In this document: positions 25,061 to 33,315 of the stretch, piece by piece | Layout: every line of letters begins with the position of its first letter | Position numbering within the stretch: the stretch's first letter is position 1 | DNA from: Candidatus Baltobacteraceae bacterium | Lineage (GTDB): Bacteria; Vulcanimicrobiota; Vulcanimicrobiia; Vulcanimicrobiales; Vulcanimicrobiaceae | Length of the DNA stretch: 64,000 nt | Direction of reading: 5' to 3' | Assembly (NCBI GenBank): GCA_036488875.1 | Contig: DASXGW010000002.1 | Span: 289,806-353,805 of the forward strand | Program-made: the position numbers and the translations under genes | The notes under the pieces: generated by a model | What the model was told of the DNA's origin: nothing | What the model saw: the letters and a program-made list of their open reading frames with translations, nothing else | Database searches by the model: none

Positions 25061-25877
25061 ACGCTTCGTACGCAAACGCCGTCGCAATATGGAACCATCC
25101 CGGTCGCCGGTACGGACGTACGACGCCGTCGATCGTTCCGCCCTGCGTAAGATAGTAGGAACCCACCGTTGCGAATCGCAGGTCGACGTCTAAGTCGAAC
25201 GTCACCGACGGCGCGACGAGATGCTCGCGAAAATGCATCGTGCAGAATCGCAGCGTGTCGTCGTCGACGAGTGCCTGCGTGAGCGGATGCCTAAGCGGGT
25301 CGCTTCGAGCGTGGGTGAGCAACCGGCGTGCGGGGGCACCATTAGGACATTGGGCCGCACCTCCGTCGCTGACGTCGTAGACGTCTTCGTTGATCGCCGT
25401 CACGACGGCGAGCACCGGCGGGCCCGATGCAGCCGGCTCGGGCGACGGCGCTCCCGGTTCCGACGCGACGGCCGAAGCGCCCAAACCGCGATGCAGCCAG
25501 ACGTACGCACCACGCCACGTCGGATCGAAAATGGCCAACGACGACTGCGCGCGCGTACCGTCCGGCAGCGCGATCGACGCGACGCCGCCCGACGTTTGGT
25601 ACGCGACGTTCCACGCTTGCGGCGATGCCGCTCCCGCCACGACGGCAAGCTCCGCATCGCCATTGTCGTCGCGCGACACCACGAGCGATCCGTCGCCGCC
25701 CGGCACGACCGTTCGGTACGTTAGAAACGCGGGCTCCTTGAGGTCGCGCATGCGCGCCAGCACCACTCGATAGTAGGCGGGTGCGTCCATTGCACCCGAC
25801 GCGCACGGCAGCGGTGCTGCGATCAACGCGTATAAAGTAATGAGGGATCCGGCGCAAGACCGGATCCCTCTGAACAT
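24966..25877 (-). CDS. Secreted hypothetical protein directly after tRNA-Ser
   Basis: With the ATG at 25877 the protein has 303 aa and a plausible export signal (SLITLYALIAAPLPCASGA). That ATG uses the last base of the tRNA CCA, and the first codons lie in a terminator-like hairpin. The native start could instead be the ATG at 25790 (MDAPAYYRVVLARM, 274 aa). The body has a beta-rich pattern: EPAFLTYRTVVPGGDGSLVVS and WRGAYVWLHRGLG. A cysteine pair lies at AQCPNGAPAR and RFCTMHF. No known function. It overlaps the convergent gene by 95 bp. Confidence 0.6.
   Translation of the reverse strand: MFRGIRSCAGSLITLYALIAAPLPCASGAMDAPAYYRVVLARMRDLKEPAFLTYRTVVPGGDGSLVVSRDDNGDAELAVVAGAASPQAWNVAYQTSGGVASIALPDGTRAQSSLAIFDPTWRGAYVWLHRGLGASAVASEPGAPSPEPAASGPPVLAVVTAINEDVYDVSDGGAAQCPNGAPARRLLTHARSDPLRHPLTQALVDDDTLRFCTMHFREHLVAPSVTFDLDVDLRFATVGSYYLTQGGTIDGVVRPYRRPGWFHIATAFAYEAFTVTTTAPPSARACRLDADRVLARERRCRRT
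25842..25870 (-). terminator. Hairpin downstream of tRNA-Ser
   Basis: GAGGGATCCGG pairs perfectly with CCGGATCCCTC across a 7-nt loop, an 11-bp stem 6 bp past the tRNA 3' end. The T-run after it is weak (ATTACTTTATA). It could terminate the tRNA transcript or act in 3' processing. Confidence 0.6.
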
Positions 25878-25967
25878 GGCGGAGAGGGTGAGATTCGAAC
25901 TCACGGAACGCTCATCACGTTCGCCCGCTTTCGAGGCGGGTGCCTTCAACCACTCGACCACCTCTCC
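25877..25967 (-). tRNA. tRNA-Ser (anticodon CGA)
   Basis: The 91-nt class II tRNA on the minus strand has acceptor GGAGAGG/CCTCTCC with discriminator G and encoded CCA. The anticodon loop CTCGAAA in a CCCGC/GCGGG stem gives CGA for UCG. The long variable arm and TTCGAAT T-loop are present. It is 27 bp downstream of tadA, an arrangement seen in several bacteria. Confidence 0.95.
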
Positions 25968-25994
25968 CGGCGACCGACCCTTATACGCCGAGCG

Positions 25995-26474
25995 TTACTC
26001 CGGGCCTTCTTCCGCGCCCGTCTCGCGCTTATTTCTGAAGAACGCGCGGAGCTGTTCCGCGGCCTCTTCCTCGAGGACGCCGGCGGTGACCTCGAGGCGA
26101 TGGTTCGTCTTGGGCGACCGCAGAATGTCGAAGGCGCTGCCGTCCGCTCCGCCCTTGGGATCGCGGGCGCCGTAGACGACACGCTTGACTCGCGCGGCGA
26201 TCATCGCGCCGGCGCACATCACGCACGGTTCTTTGGTCACGTATACCGTCGCATCGCTCAGTCGCCACGCTTGCAGACGCCGTGCCGCTTCGCGCAGCAA
26301 CAGCATCTCCGCGTGCGCGGTTGCATCGGGCGTCGCTTCCTTTTCGTTCTTTGCTTCTAGAACGAGGTCGCCGCAAACCAATACCGCGCCGATCGGTACG
26401 TCGCCCTCTGCGGCGGCTGCGTCTGCAAGTTCGATGGCACGGCGAAGGTAGCGTTCGTCTTCCAGGTCGTTCAT
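25995..26474 (-). CDS. tadA: tRNA-specific adenosine-34 deaminase
   Basis: This 159-aa cytidine/deoxycytidylate deaminase-fold enzyme contains TAHAEML (zinc His and catalytic Glu) and EPCVMCAGAM (two zinc Cys). The C-terminal ADGSAFDIL and NHRLEVTAGVLEEEAAEQL blocks match TadA, which converts A34 of tRNA-Arg(ACG) to inosine. The ATG at 26474 shares one base with the stop of the lipoprotein gene upstream (TGATG). A tRNA-Ser gene follows. Confidence 0.93.
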   Translation of the reverse strand: MNDLEDERYLRRAIELADAAAAEGDVPIGAVLVCGDLVLEAKNEKEATPDATAHAEMLLLREAARRLQAWRLSDATVYVTKEPCVMCAGAMIAARVKRVVYGARDPKGGADGSAFDILRSPKTNHRLEVTAGVLEEEAAEQLRAFFRNKRETGAEEGPE

Positions 26475-27679
26475 CAATCCAGCGCTTTGCAACGGGGCTG
26501 CACTGTTCTAAAGGTTCCTCGAAACGAATAGAGGCCTCCGGTGCCGATCGCCGCCGTCCGAAAAAACCACGAATAGAACGCCAAGTCCTGCGGATGGTAC
26601 GTAAAGCCGTTGAGCTTCACTTTGTAGGTCACACCGACCAGCGGATCGCCGACCTCAAAGTAGTGGGAACAACCCGACGCGTAAACGCCGATGTGGCCCC
26701 AAGTCGGCGTGAGGTTGGCGCCAGGGGAGTCTACCGCCGCACGAATCGGAAACGGATCGTTAAAGACCTCGGCAATTTCGTGCATCAAAGCCATGACGTC
26801 GGTAATGGATGAGAAATACGGCACCGAGCGCGCGTCGCTGTACGACGCGAAGATGAAGGGCTGAACGCCCGTCGATCGCGCAAACGCACCGTGCGCCCCT
26901 ACCGCCAGACCGCCCGAACCAAACGTTTCCAAGACGTTATAGAGCAGAAAAATCGGAATTTGTCGCGTAGTCGTATATTTCTTGGACAAGCTGCGCACGA
27001 GGCCTGAGAACGGGCCATAGGCAATCGTTCCGACTCGGTGGCTCGCACCGGCGCACACGCCGCGCGTCGTCGATGAGTCGCCGGGCGCATTCACGTCTAC
27101 TACGACAGGAGCCCGGGCTGCCCGAAGCACCACGTGATAGTTTCGACTCTTGAGGACCGTCCAAAACTCCGCTCGTTGGAACGCATCGCCGAGCTGCACG
27201 TTCCCCACGTTGACGCCGTTTGACGTCAAACGCGCCGGAACGAAGCTCGGACTTCGCAGAACGCGCTTTTCGATTGAAACGGTATCTTTGCAGGCCGGCT
27301 TGGTCGGATCGAGCACGGTTCCGTCGGGGAAGTGATACACGAGCGCGATCAGCACGTACGGTACGTATGTCGTTCCGCTGCTGATTTGCGGATCTCCACC
27401 AACGATGTCGTAGCTGTACTTCCTACGATCGAGGGGGGACGTCACCGAGCCCGAGAAGAACGCGATCGTCCTGCCGGCGGCTAGTTCTGCGTGTAGGCGC
27501 TCGCGGCTCACGCCCGTGAGCGGCACTACAAGAAAGGGCGAGCGAAGACGCGCGCCGTTCTGCGATTCCGCGAGGTTCCGCGTTGCAGGCAGCGCAGCGC
27601 CGCCGCCGCGACACCCGGCAAGCAGCAACGCTACCACGCAAATAACCGCTGCGGAACGTCCGAACTCCCGAAATCTCAT
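26474..27679 (-). CDS. Putative lipoprotein with HEIAE motif
   Basis: This 401-aa protein has a lipoprotein signal (RSAAVICVVALLLAGCRGGG, lipobox LAGC). The body includes SGGLAVGAHGAF, then DVMALMHEIAEVFNDPFP, and YFEVGDPLVGVTYKV near the end. HExxE followed by a distant acidic residue recalls metallopeptidases, but the surrounding residues do not match a family I can name. Hypothetical proteins of soil bacteria with HEI(A/S)E..DP and EVGDPL blocks appear to form the same group, from memory. Its stop is fused to the tadA start. Confidence 0.7.
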   Translation of the reverse strand: MRFREFGRSAAVICVVALLLAGCRGGGAALPATRNLAESQNGARLRSPFLVVPLTGVSRERLHAELAAGRTIAFFSGSVTSPLDRRKYSYDIVGGDPQISSGTTYVPYVLIALVYHFPDGTVLDPTKPACKDTVSIEKRVLRSPSFVPARLTSNGVNVGNVQLGDAFQRAEFWTVLKSRNYHVVLRAARAPVVVDVNAPGDSSTTRGVCAGASHRVGTIAYGPFSGLVRSLSKKYTTTRQIPIFLLYNVLETFGSGGLAVGAHGAFARSTGVQPFIFASYSDARSVPYFSSITDVMALMHEIAEVFNDPFPIRAAVDSPGANLTPTWGHIGVYASGCSHYFEVGDPLVGVTYKVKLNGFTYHPQDLAFYSWFFRTAAIGTGGLYSFRGTFRTVQPRCKALD

Positions 27680-27703
27680 CCCCTTTGGCTCCCTACCTCC
27701 ATC

Positions 27704-28354
27704 TTAGCAGACGTTGCGCAAACGCGTCATCGCGCTGCGGTGCAGTCGCGTGAGATGCCTGCGCGAGTAACCCAGCCGCTTCGCCAGCTCGCCGACCGTT
27801 ACGCCTTCCAGATGAATGCCCTTGACGATTTCGCGCTCGACCGGCGGCAGTTTCGCCAGGGCACGATCCACGGTGATGCGATCGAGCACGTGCTCGAACA
27901 CGAGGGCCGAGGGGTGCGCGTCCGATGGATTCAACGCCTCGTACGAGAGCACGCGATCGCTCGCGCGATATTCGTAAATCTCGCGCTCCTGCGCCGGCGT
28001 TGCATTGAGCCACTGCGCGACGTCGTGACTTTGCGGTTCCCGTCCCAGCGTCGCTCGCAGTTCGCGCTCGGCAGCCGTCCAACGCTTCTCGAGATCCCGT
28101 ACGCGGCGCGGCGCTCGCAGCAACCGTTCGCCGTCGCGGACGTAATGCATCAGCTCGCCGAGCATCAGCACCCAGGCATAGGCTTCAAACGGCGTGGCCT
28201 GAGCCCGGTCGTAGCGATCCGCGGCTTTAATGAGCCCGATCGCCGCGACTTGCTCGAGATCGCACCGGTCCAATCCAGGACGCAGAAATCGCCGCGCAGC
28301 ACGTCGGCAGAGATACCAATGGTCGCAGATCGTTTGTTCGCGATTGTCTATCAC
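27704..28354 (-). CDS. RNA polymerase sigma-70-family factor
   Basis: This 216-aa protein has region 2 (DLEQVAAIGLIKAADRYDRAQATPFEAYAWVLMLGELMHYVRD), a region 3-like segment (ATLGREPQSHDVAQWLNATPAQ) and region 4 (LPPVEREIVKGIHLEGVTVGELAKRLGYSRRHLTRLHRSAMTRLR). The layout with regions 2, 3 and 4 is that of group 3 factors (SigF/SigB/FliA-like), though region 1.2 is absent. The GTG start overlaps the pilC-like stop by 4 bp (GTGA). This makes it the last gene of a type IV pilus-type operon, possibly with pilin or competence genes as its regulon. Confidence 0.88.
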   Translation of the reverse strand: MIDNREQTICDHWYLCRRAARRFLRPGLDRCDLEQVAAIGLIKAADRYDRAQATPFEAYAWVLMLGELMHYVRDGERLLRAPRRVRDLEKRWTAAERELRATLGREPQSHDVAQWLNATPAQEREIYEYRASDRVLSYEALNPSDAHPSALVFEHVLDRITVDRALAKLPPVEREIVKGIHLEGVTVGELAKRLGYSRRHLTRLHRSAMTRLRNVC

Positions 28355-29565
28355 TTGATGCTCCCGATCATGGAATAGAGTGGCACGATAATCGATGCGA
28401 CGATCGTTCCGATCGCGGCACCGAGCAAACAAATGAGCGCTGGTTCGACGATACCGGTCAACGTTGCGAGCCCGGTTTCGACGTCGACCTCGTAGTACGA
28501 CGCAATCCGCAGCAGCATGGCATCGAGCGTTCCGCTCTCCTCGCCGACGCGCACGAGCAATAGGAACGTGCCGTCAAAGAGTCCAGACGCTTCTAACGGC
28601 GCGGCGAAGGGATGTCCCGCGCGCAGGCTCTCCACGGCACCCTTGAGCGCTTCCCGAAACGTCCGTCCCCCGACGTGCGTCGACGACTCCAGCGAAGCAA
28701 CGACGTCGACTCCGGCCGAGAGCAGCGAGCCGAGCGTTCGCGCGAAGCGTACCACGAGCGTCTTGCGCAGAAGGTCGCCGATCAGCGGTACTCTCAACGT
28801 CGCACGGTCTAACGCCGATGCCCACGCGTTCGTCGAACGGGCGTAGTGCCACGCCGCGACCGCGCCTGCAATTCCCATCGCGATCGCAATGGCCCACAGC
28901 CGCGGACTATGCAGCGCAATTCCCGCAGCTATCAGCAAGCGCGTAACCGGCGGCACCGTAACGCGCATTTGCTCGAACATTCCCGCGAACGCCGGCATCG
29001 TGTCGGCGATGAGAAAGAGCACTAGGCCGGCCGCGGCAACCGCAACGACGGCGGGATACGAGAGGGCCGACAACACGCGCTTGCGCAGTGCGCGGTTTCG
29101 TTCTTCCAGGTCGGCCACCGATTGCAGCGCGCCCGCAAGATTGCCGGCCACTTCGCCCGCGCCGACCATAGCGACCACCACGGCGGAGAACTCCGCCGCG
29201 TGACGCTCCATGGCCGCCGACAGCGCCGTTCCGCTTTCGACGTCGGCGCAGATCGACCGAAGCGCTTCGGCAAAGGCCGGATCGCGCGATTCCGCTACGA
29301 GCGTATCCAGGGCGCGCTTGATCGGTATACCGACGCCGACCAAGGTCGCAAACGAACGAAAGAACGCCGACCGCGATGACGCCGAGCGCGTCAGCATCGC
29401 CGCGATACCGGCGATCGCGCCGCGCGCAGTTTTCGCCGTCTCGAGCAGCGTAACGAACAAGCCGCGAGCGCGCAGATGCGCCATCGCCGCATCGCGCGTT
29501 TCCGCCCCGATCGATCCGCTGACGCGCATACCGTCGGCGTGTCGCGCTTGGTAATAGAACACCAC
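28351..29565 (-). CDS. Type IV pilus/type II secretion inner membrane platform protein (PilC/GspF)
   Basis: This 404-aa protein has two GspF domains: residues about 60-190, with FFRSFATLVGVGIPIKRALDTL and the TM segment VAVAAAGLVLFLIADTMP; and about 265-390, with VRFARTLGSLLSAGVDVVASLESS, LLVRVGEESGTLDAMLLRIA and a last TM segment. This protein forms the membrane platform turned by the PilB and PilT motors. The GTG start shares a base with the pilT stop (TAGTG); a second GTG follows immediately. The frame extends upstream only as a shadow over pilT. Confidence 0.92.
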   Translation of the reverse strand: MVFYYQARHADGMRVSGSIGAETRDAAMAHLRARGLFVTLLETAKTARGAIAGIAAMLTRSASSRSAFFRSFATLVGVGIPIKRALDTLVAESRDPAFAEALRSICADVESGTALSAAMERHAAEFSAVVVAMVGAGEVAGNLAGALQSVADLEERNRALRKRVLSALSYPAVVAVAAAGLVLFLIADTMPAFAGMFEQMRVTVPPVTRLLIAAGIALHSPRLWAIAIAMGIAGAVAAWHYARSTNAWASALDRATLRVPLIGDLLRKTLVVRFARTLGSLLSAGVDVVASLESSTHVGGRTFREALKGAVESLRAGHPFAAPLEASGLFDGTFLLLVRVGEESGTLDAMLLRIASYYEVDVETGLATLTGIVEPALICLLGAAIGTIVASIIVPLYSMIGSIK

Positions 29566-30587
29566 TACGCCACGCCCTCCAAGATAACGCGCGACTGTTC
29601 CAGTTCTGCGATGTGTTGTGCGAGCGTCTGCATGCCGTACCGCCGGCCGGTCGCGATGGCGTTGCCAAGCTGATGCGTCTTGCCGTCGCGAATGAGGTTT
29701 CTCACGCCCTCGGTCCCAACCATGACCTCGGCGACCGCGCGGCGACCCTTGCCGTCCGCGCGGCGCACGAGACGCTGGCACGTCACGCCGAGCAGCACGC
29801 TCGCGAGCTGCGCGCGAACCTGTGCTGCCGCCGCGCCTTCGAAGGAGTCGACGATGCGATCGACCGTTTGCGGCGCGTCGCCCGTGTGCACGGTGGCCAA
29901 CACGAGGTGTCCCGTCTCCGCCGCCGTCAGCGCTGCGCGAATGGCACCGCCGTCGCGCAGTTCGCCGACGACGATCACGTCCGGATCGCACCGAAGCACG
30001 CCGTGCAAGGCTGCCTCCAAACTCGGCGTATCGCGACCGATTTCGCGTTGCGTGACGAACGAACGGCGATTGTGGTGGCGGTACTCGATCGGATCTTCGA
30101 TCGTGACGATACGCTTTGCCGCGCGGGCATTAATGCGATCGACGATCGCCGCCAGCGTCGTCGACTTGCCGCTGCCCGTCGGACCCGCGATCAAGACCAA
30201 TCCGCGCGGATGCTCGGTGAACGCCGTTACGCTCGGCGGCAGATCCAGCGATTCGAGCGCCGGAATCGCGCGCGGGAACAGACGCACTGCCAAAGCGATT
30301 CCGGCCAACGAACGAAACGCGTGACCGCGAAGCGTTCCCAACTCGTCGTCGCACCACGCGATCGAAGCGTCGCCTTCATCGGCACGCATCGGCCGCGCAC
30401 CGAACAACTCTGCCGCCAGCGCCTCGACGTCGCTTGCCGTAAGCGGTGTCCCGTCGACGGGGGTTAGCACGCCGTCGATGCGGACGGCCGCCGGCGAACC
30501 GGCTTCAACGTGCAAATCGGACGCGTTTTTCGATCGCGCAAAGCGTACGGCGTCCGTCAATCCGAACGGCGCTCGCGTCGCCGTCAT
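29565..30587 (-). CDS. pilT: Type IV pilus retraction ATPase PilT-like
   Basis: This 340-aa ATPase has Walker A GPTGSGKSTTLAAI, an Asp box VTIEDPIEYRHHN, Walker B VIVVGELRDGG and a His box LATVHTGDAPQTVDRIV. The N-terminal NASDLHVEAGSPAAVRIDG is the PilT-type N-domain. PilT powers retraction of type IV pili. The GELRDG Walker B variant here replaces GEMRD of most relatives. It overlaps pilB by four bases and the pilC-like gene by one base. Confidence 0.92.
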   Translation of the reverse strand: MTATRAPFGLTDAVRFARSKNASDLHVEAGSPAAVRIDGVLTPVDGTPLTASDVEALAAELFGARPMRADEGDASIAWCDDELGTLRGHAFRSLAGIALAVRLFPRAIPALESLDLPPSVTAFTEHPRGLVLIAGPTGSGKSTTLAAIVDRINARAAKRIVTIEDPIEYRHHNRRSFVTQREIGRDTPSLEAALHGVLRCDPDVIVVGELRDGGAIRAALTAAETGHLVLATVHTGDAPQTVDRIVDSFEGAAAAQVRAQLASVLLGVTCQRLVRRADGKGRRAVAEVMVGTEGVRNLIRDGKTHQLGNAIATGRRYGMQTLAQHIAELEQSRVILEGVA

Positions 30588-31819
30588 CGCCCCGCACCCA
30601 AGACGCGAAAGGCTTCTTCAACGCTCGTCTCGCCGTCGAGGACGCTGCGCGCCGCCCAATGCTGCATCGTTTCGAATCCGCCGTTGCGCGCGACAGTGCG
30701 GCGCATCTCCACCGGGAGGCGGCTCTCGATGGCCGAGCGCAGCTCCGGCGTCAGCGCGATCAGTTCGAAGATTGCGCTGCGCCCCCAATACCCCGATCCG
30801 GCGCAGCGATCGCAGCCGCCCGGAGCGTTTGCAACGGTGCCGGGCTCGATACCGAGCCATTCACCTTCGGTGCCGACCGTCACGCAAGTCTTGCAGTCGA
30901 TGCAGAGCTGTCGCAACAGACGCTGTGAAACGATCGCCGATACCGAAGCGGCGATCGTCTGCGGGCTCAATCCCAGCTCGAGCAGACGGTCGAGCGCGTG
31001 CAACGCGTCGTTGGCGTGCAAGGTCGTCATGACGAGCTGCCCGCACAGTCCCGCCGAGGATGCGACCGCTGCGGTTTCGGCGTCCCGCATCTCCCCGACC
31101 ATAACGACGTCGGGATCTTGGCGTAAGAACGCCCGCAGAGCGACGGCGAAGGTCACGCCCGCGCGAACGTTCACTTGCACCTGCGCGACGCCGGGCAGTC
31201 GCACTTCAACGGGATCCTCGACGCTGCACAACTGCTGTCCGACGACGTTGCGTTCGGCCAGCGCGGAGTACAGCGTCGTGGTCTTTCCGCTGCCGGTCGG
31301 CCCGCAGACGATGACGAACCCCGCCGGAGCGTGCACGAAGTCGCGGAAACGGCGGGCCGTCGACAACGGCATCCCGAGCTCTTCGAGGCGGGGAACGTCG
31401 CTTTGCGGTTCGAGCATCCGAATGGCCAGCCGTTCGCCCGCGACGGTCGGCAGCGACGAAACGCGCGCTTCCACGTAACGCCCGCCGAGTCGCGTGCAAT
31501 AGCGCCCCTCTTGCGGTAAGCGCCGGTCGGCGATGTCCATGCCGGCTAAAAGCTTTAAGCGCGAGAGGACGCGTTCGAAGTGCTCGCTGGAAAGCCGGCG
31601 CGTCTCACGCAGCAGACCGTCGACGCGTTCGCGCACGCGTCCGCCGCCGGTGAACGGCTCGATATGCACGTCGCTCGCGCGCGCCGCGGCCGCGGAGTTC
31701 AGAATCTCGTCGACGGCACGAACGATCGGCGTCTCCTCGACGCGCGCGGCCTCGACACGACGATACGAAAGCTCGCCCTCGGGTTCAATAGGAACCCAAA
31801 GCTTCTGCGAAAGAGTCAC
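30584..31819 (-). CDS. Type IV pilus assembly ATPase PilB/GspE-like
   Basis: This 411-aa ATPase has Walker A GPTGSGKTTTLY, Asp box SVEDPVEVRL, Walker B VVMVGEMRDAETA and His box MTTLHANDALHALDR. A four-cysteine zinc site is present (CIDCKTC and later CDRC). It lacks the N-terminal about 150-residue MshEN/T2SSE_N domain of full PilB (usually about 560 aa), so it resembles the short GspE type. It begins the operon pilB-pilT-pilC-sigma. No pilin or pilMNOPQ genes are in the window. Confidence 0.9.
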   Translation of the reverse strand: MTLSQKLWVPIEPEGELSYRRVEAARVEETPIVRAVDEILNSAAAARASDVHIEPFTGGGRVRERVDGLLRETRRLSSEHFERVLSRLKLLAGMDIADRRLPQEGRYCTRLGGRYVEARVSSLPTVAGERLAIRMLEPQSDVPRLEELGMPLSTARRFRDFVHAPAGFVIVCGPTGSGKTTTLYSALAERNVVGQQLCSVEDPVEVRLPGVAQVQVNVRAGVTFAVALRAFLRQDPDVVMVGEMRDAETAAVASSAGLCGQLVMTTLHANDALHALDRLLELGLSPQTIAASVSAIVSQRLLRQLCIDCKTCVTVGTEGEWLGIEPGTVANAPGGCDRCAGSGYWGRSAIFELIALTPELRSAIESRLPVEMRRTVARNGGFETMQHWAARSVLDGETSVEEAFRVLGAGR

Positions 31820-31846
31820 ACCACCGACCTCTTCGACTAGAAGTTC

Positions 31847-31875
31847 TTATCCACAGGCGCTAGCGAGCTAGCGCC
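31847..31875. promoter_or_regulatory. DnaA-box-like site plus perfect 9-bp inverted repeat upstream of pilB
   Basis: TTATCCACA (31847-31855) equals the consensus DnaA box. It is followed directly by GGCGCTAGC-GA-GCTAGCGCC, a perfect palindrome with a 2-bp centre, about 35 bp upstream of the pilB start. An AT-rich stretch lies at 31882-31945. The inverted repeat suits an operator for the pilus operon; the DnaA box may be chance. Confidence 0.35.
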
Positions 31876-31937
31876 CGTAGTCAACGTTTATAACATAATC
31901 GATTCGTGTGCGAAATATGTTGCGCGAGAATTTTTTC

Positions 31938-32507
31938 TTAATGTCCGCGCGATGCGGCGCTTGGGAATAGCGAGACGACGCACGCATAGGCGTCTTCGTT
32001 GGGATGCTCGAGATCGATTGCATCGGGTCCCTCGATGCGAATCGTATCGCCCGCCGCGGCGTCCAGGAGCGTACCGCGCAAGACGTACACCAAACAGAGG
32101 TTCCCAATCGTCAGCCGAACCCGCGGCCCCATCACGCGGGAGATGCTGACCGAATGCGACCAGCGATCGCGCTGCGTCACGACGTTGAAGTCTTGCACCG
32201 GACCGCCTAAGAGCCGGCACGAGGTTTTTGCGTCGCCTGAAAACGTGAAGGCCTCGTAGCGGCGCTGCAAGCGCTTGACGACGCCGTCGACGGTCAACTC
32301 GACGCCGTCGCCCTCGAGAGCCACGATCGTTCGATCGCATCCGCTGTAATCCGAGAACCAGCCGTCGCGCTCGATGGTCGTCACGGAAAGGCGCCAGCCC
32401 TCGTCGTCGCTGCCGGCGATGACGCGCGAGACGCCGCCGCCATTACGCCAGGGCACCTCGCGGTACGAGGAGGCGGGGATTATCTCCGGTTGGCGACTGA
32501 CGGCCAC
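31938..32507 (-). CDS. HutD family protein
   Basis: This 189-aa protein has the HutD/Ves cupin layout: ASSYREVPWRNGGGVSRVIA, then TTIERDGWFSDYSGCDRTIVALEGDGVEL, and GGPVQDFNVVTQRDRWSHSV. HutD occurs with histidine-utilisation genes but its role is unclear; it may limit histidine degradation. No hut genes are here. The GTG start lies 28 bp inside the thyX end, indicating operon expression. A frame extends upstream but is a shadow of thyX. Confidence 0.85.
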   Translation of the reverse strand: MAVSRQPEIIPASSYREVPWRNGGGVSRVIAGSDDEGWRLSVTTIERDGWFSDYSGCDRTIVALEGDGVELTVDGVVKRLQRRYEAFTFSGDAKTSCRLLGGPVQDFNVVTQRDRWSHSVSISRVMGPRVRLTIGNLCLVYVLRGTLLDAAAGDTIRIEGPDAIDLEHPNEDAYACVVSLFPSAASRGH

Positions 32508-33301
32508 GTTGCCGCTTCGATCTCGTTGCGCATCTGTATCCAGCCGCGAAAGTTCGCGTGAAACGCCACGTCGTGCGCCGGCGTGGCAACGTGCTCGAAC
32601 GGGCTGAGGTGACGGTCCGACTTTAGCCGGTCGTGCAGTTCCAGATCCTTGTCGACCTCGCGTTTGCCTTCGTGCGTCAGATACGACACGCGCGCGCACC
32701 GCGCCGCCGAAATCTTCTTTTGCGACTCGATGGGCAGCGAACGCTCGTCGTCCTGAAGCAACGGGAGGTGCCACTCCCCGTACGGGACCGGGTGCGGGGT
32801 GCTCGAGTCAATCGCCTCCCGCATACGCGTTGCGGCCGCCCGGATCTCCGGTTGCGCATTGGGTGCGCAGCGCAAGGTAAAGAAGTTATCCCACTCCGTC
32901 GCCGTGACGATGACCGTGTGCCACAAAAACGGCTCTAAAACGCGATTGAGCTCTTGTTTGTGGACTTTGAGTTCCATCAACTTGCGGGCGTGCTCGACCG
33001 CGGCATCGCGCGCGCTCAGCCAGATACGCTTTGCCGCTTCTTCTTCTTCGGCCGTCAATACGTCACTCGCCGACATGCCCTTTTGATTGCGTCCCCACTC
33101 CAGCGGCAAGACGGGATCGTTCTCAATGCGTTCGAGCAGTTTCGTGGTTGGAATTGCGCGCGAACTCGCGCTGTTCCGAGACATTACTCTGTGAGTATTA
33201 AACTCGGAGAGCACGAATCGAGGAAACGTTACCTCGAGCGTGGTGAGCCGAACCCCGGCCGGACTTTGCGAGTCGAGGAGTACGCGAGCTGAGTATCCCA
33301 T
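32480..33301 (-). CDS. thyX: FAD-dependent thymidylate synthase
   Basis: This 273-aa protein shows the ThyX signature in altered form: THRVMSRNSASSRAIP stands for RHRxxSxNxxSxRY. Further blocks are ARCARVSYLTHEGKR and RHLSPFEHVATPAHD. It would methylate dUMP to dTMP with methylene-THF and FAD. The start T instead of R and the changed final residue mark a subgroup also seen in phages and some bacteria. It lies 14 bp after ftsZ on the same strand, placing nucleotide supply with cell division. Confidence 0.9.
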   Translation of the reverse strand: MGYSARVLLDSQSPAGVRLTTLEVTFPRFVLSEFNTHRVMSRNSASSRAIPTTKLLERIENDPVLPLEWGRNQKGMSASDVLTAEEEEAAKRIWLSARDAAVEHARKLMELKVHKQELNRVLEPFLWHTVIVTATEWDNFFTLRCAPNAQPEIRAAATRMREAIDSSTPHPVPYGEWHLPLLQDDERSLPIESQKKISAARCARVSYLTHEGKREVDKDLELHDRLKSDRHLSPFEHVATPAHDVAFHANFRGWIQMRNEIEAATWPSVANRR

Positions 33302-33315
33302 GTGTCGTTCGGCGA

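Noticed and set aside
28355..28432. Longer N-terminus of the sigma factor
   Set aside because: It would overlap the pilC-like gene by about 80 bp; the GTG at 28354 has a GTGA overlap and starts at the conserved region.
31847..31945. Possible replication origin (DnaA box plus AT-rich stretch)
   Set aside because: Only one DnaA box is present; there is no box cluster, and dnaA, dnaN or rpmH are not near.
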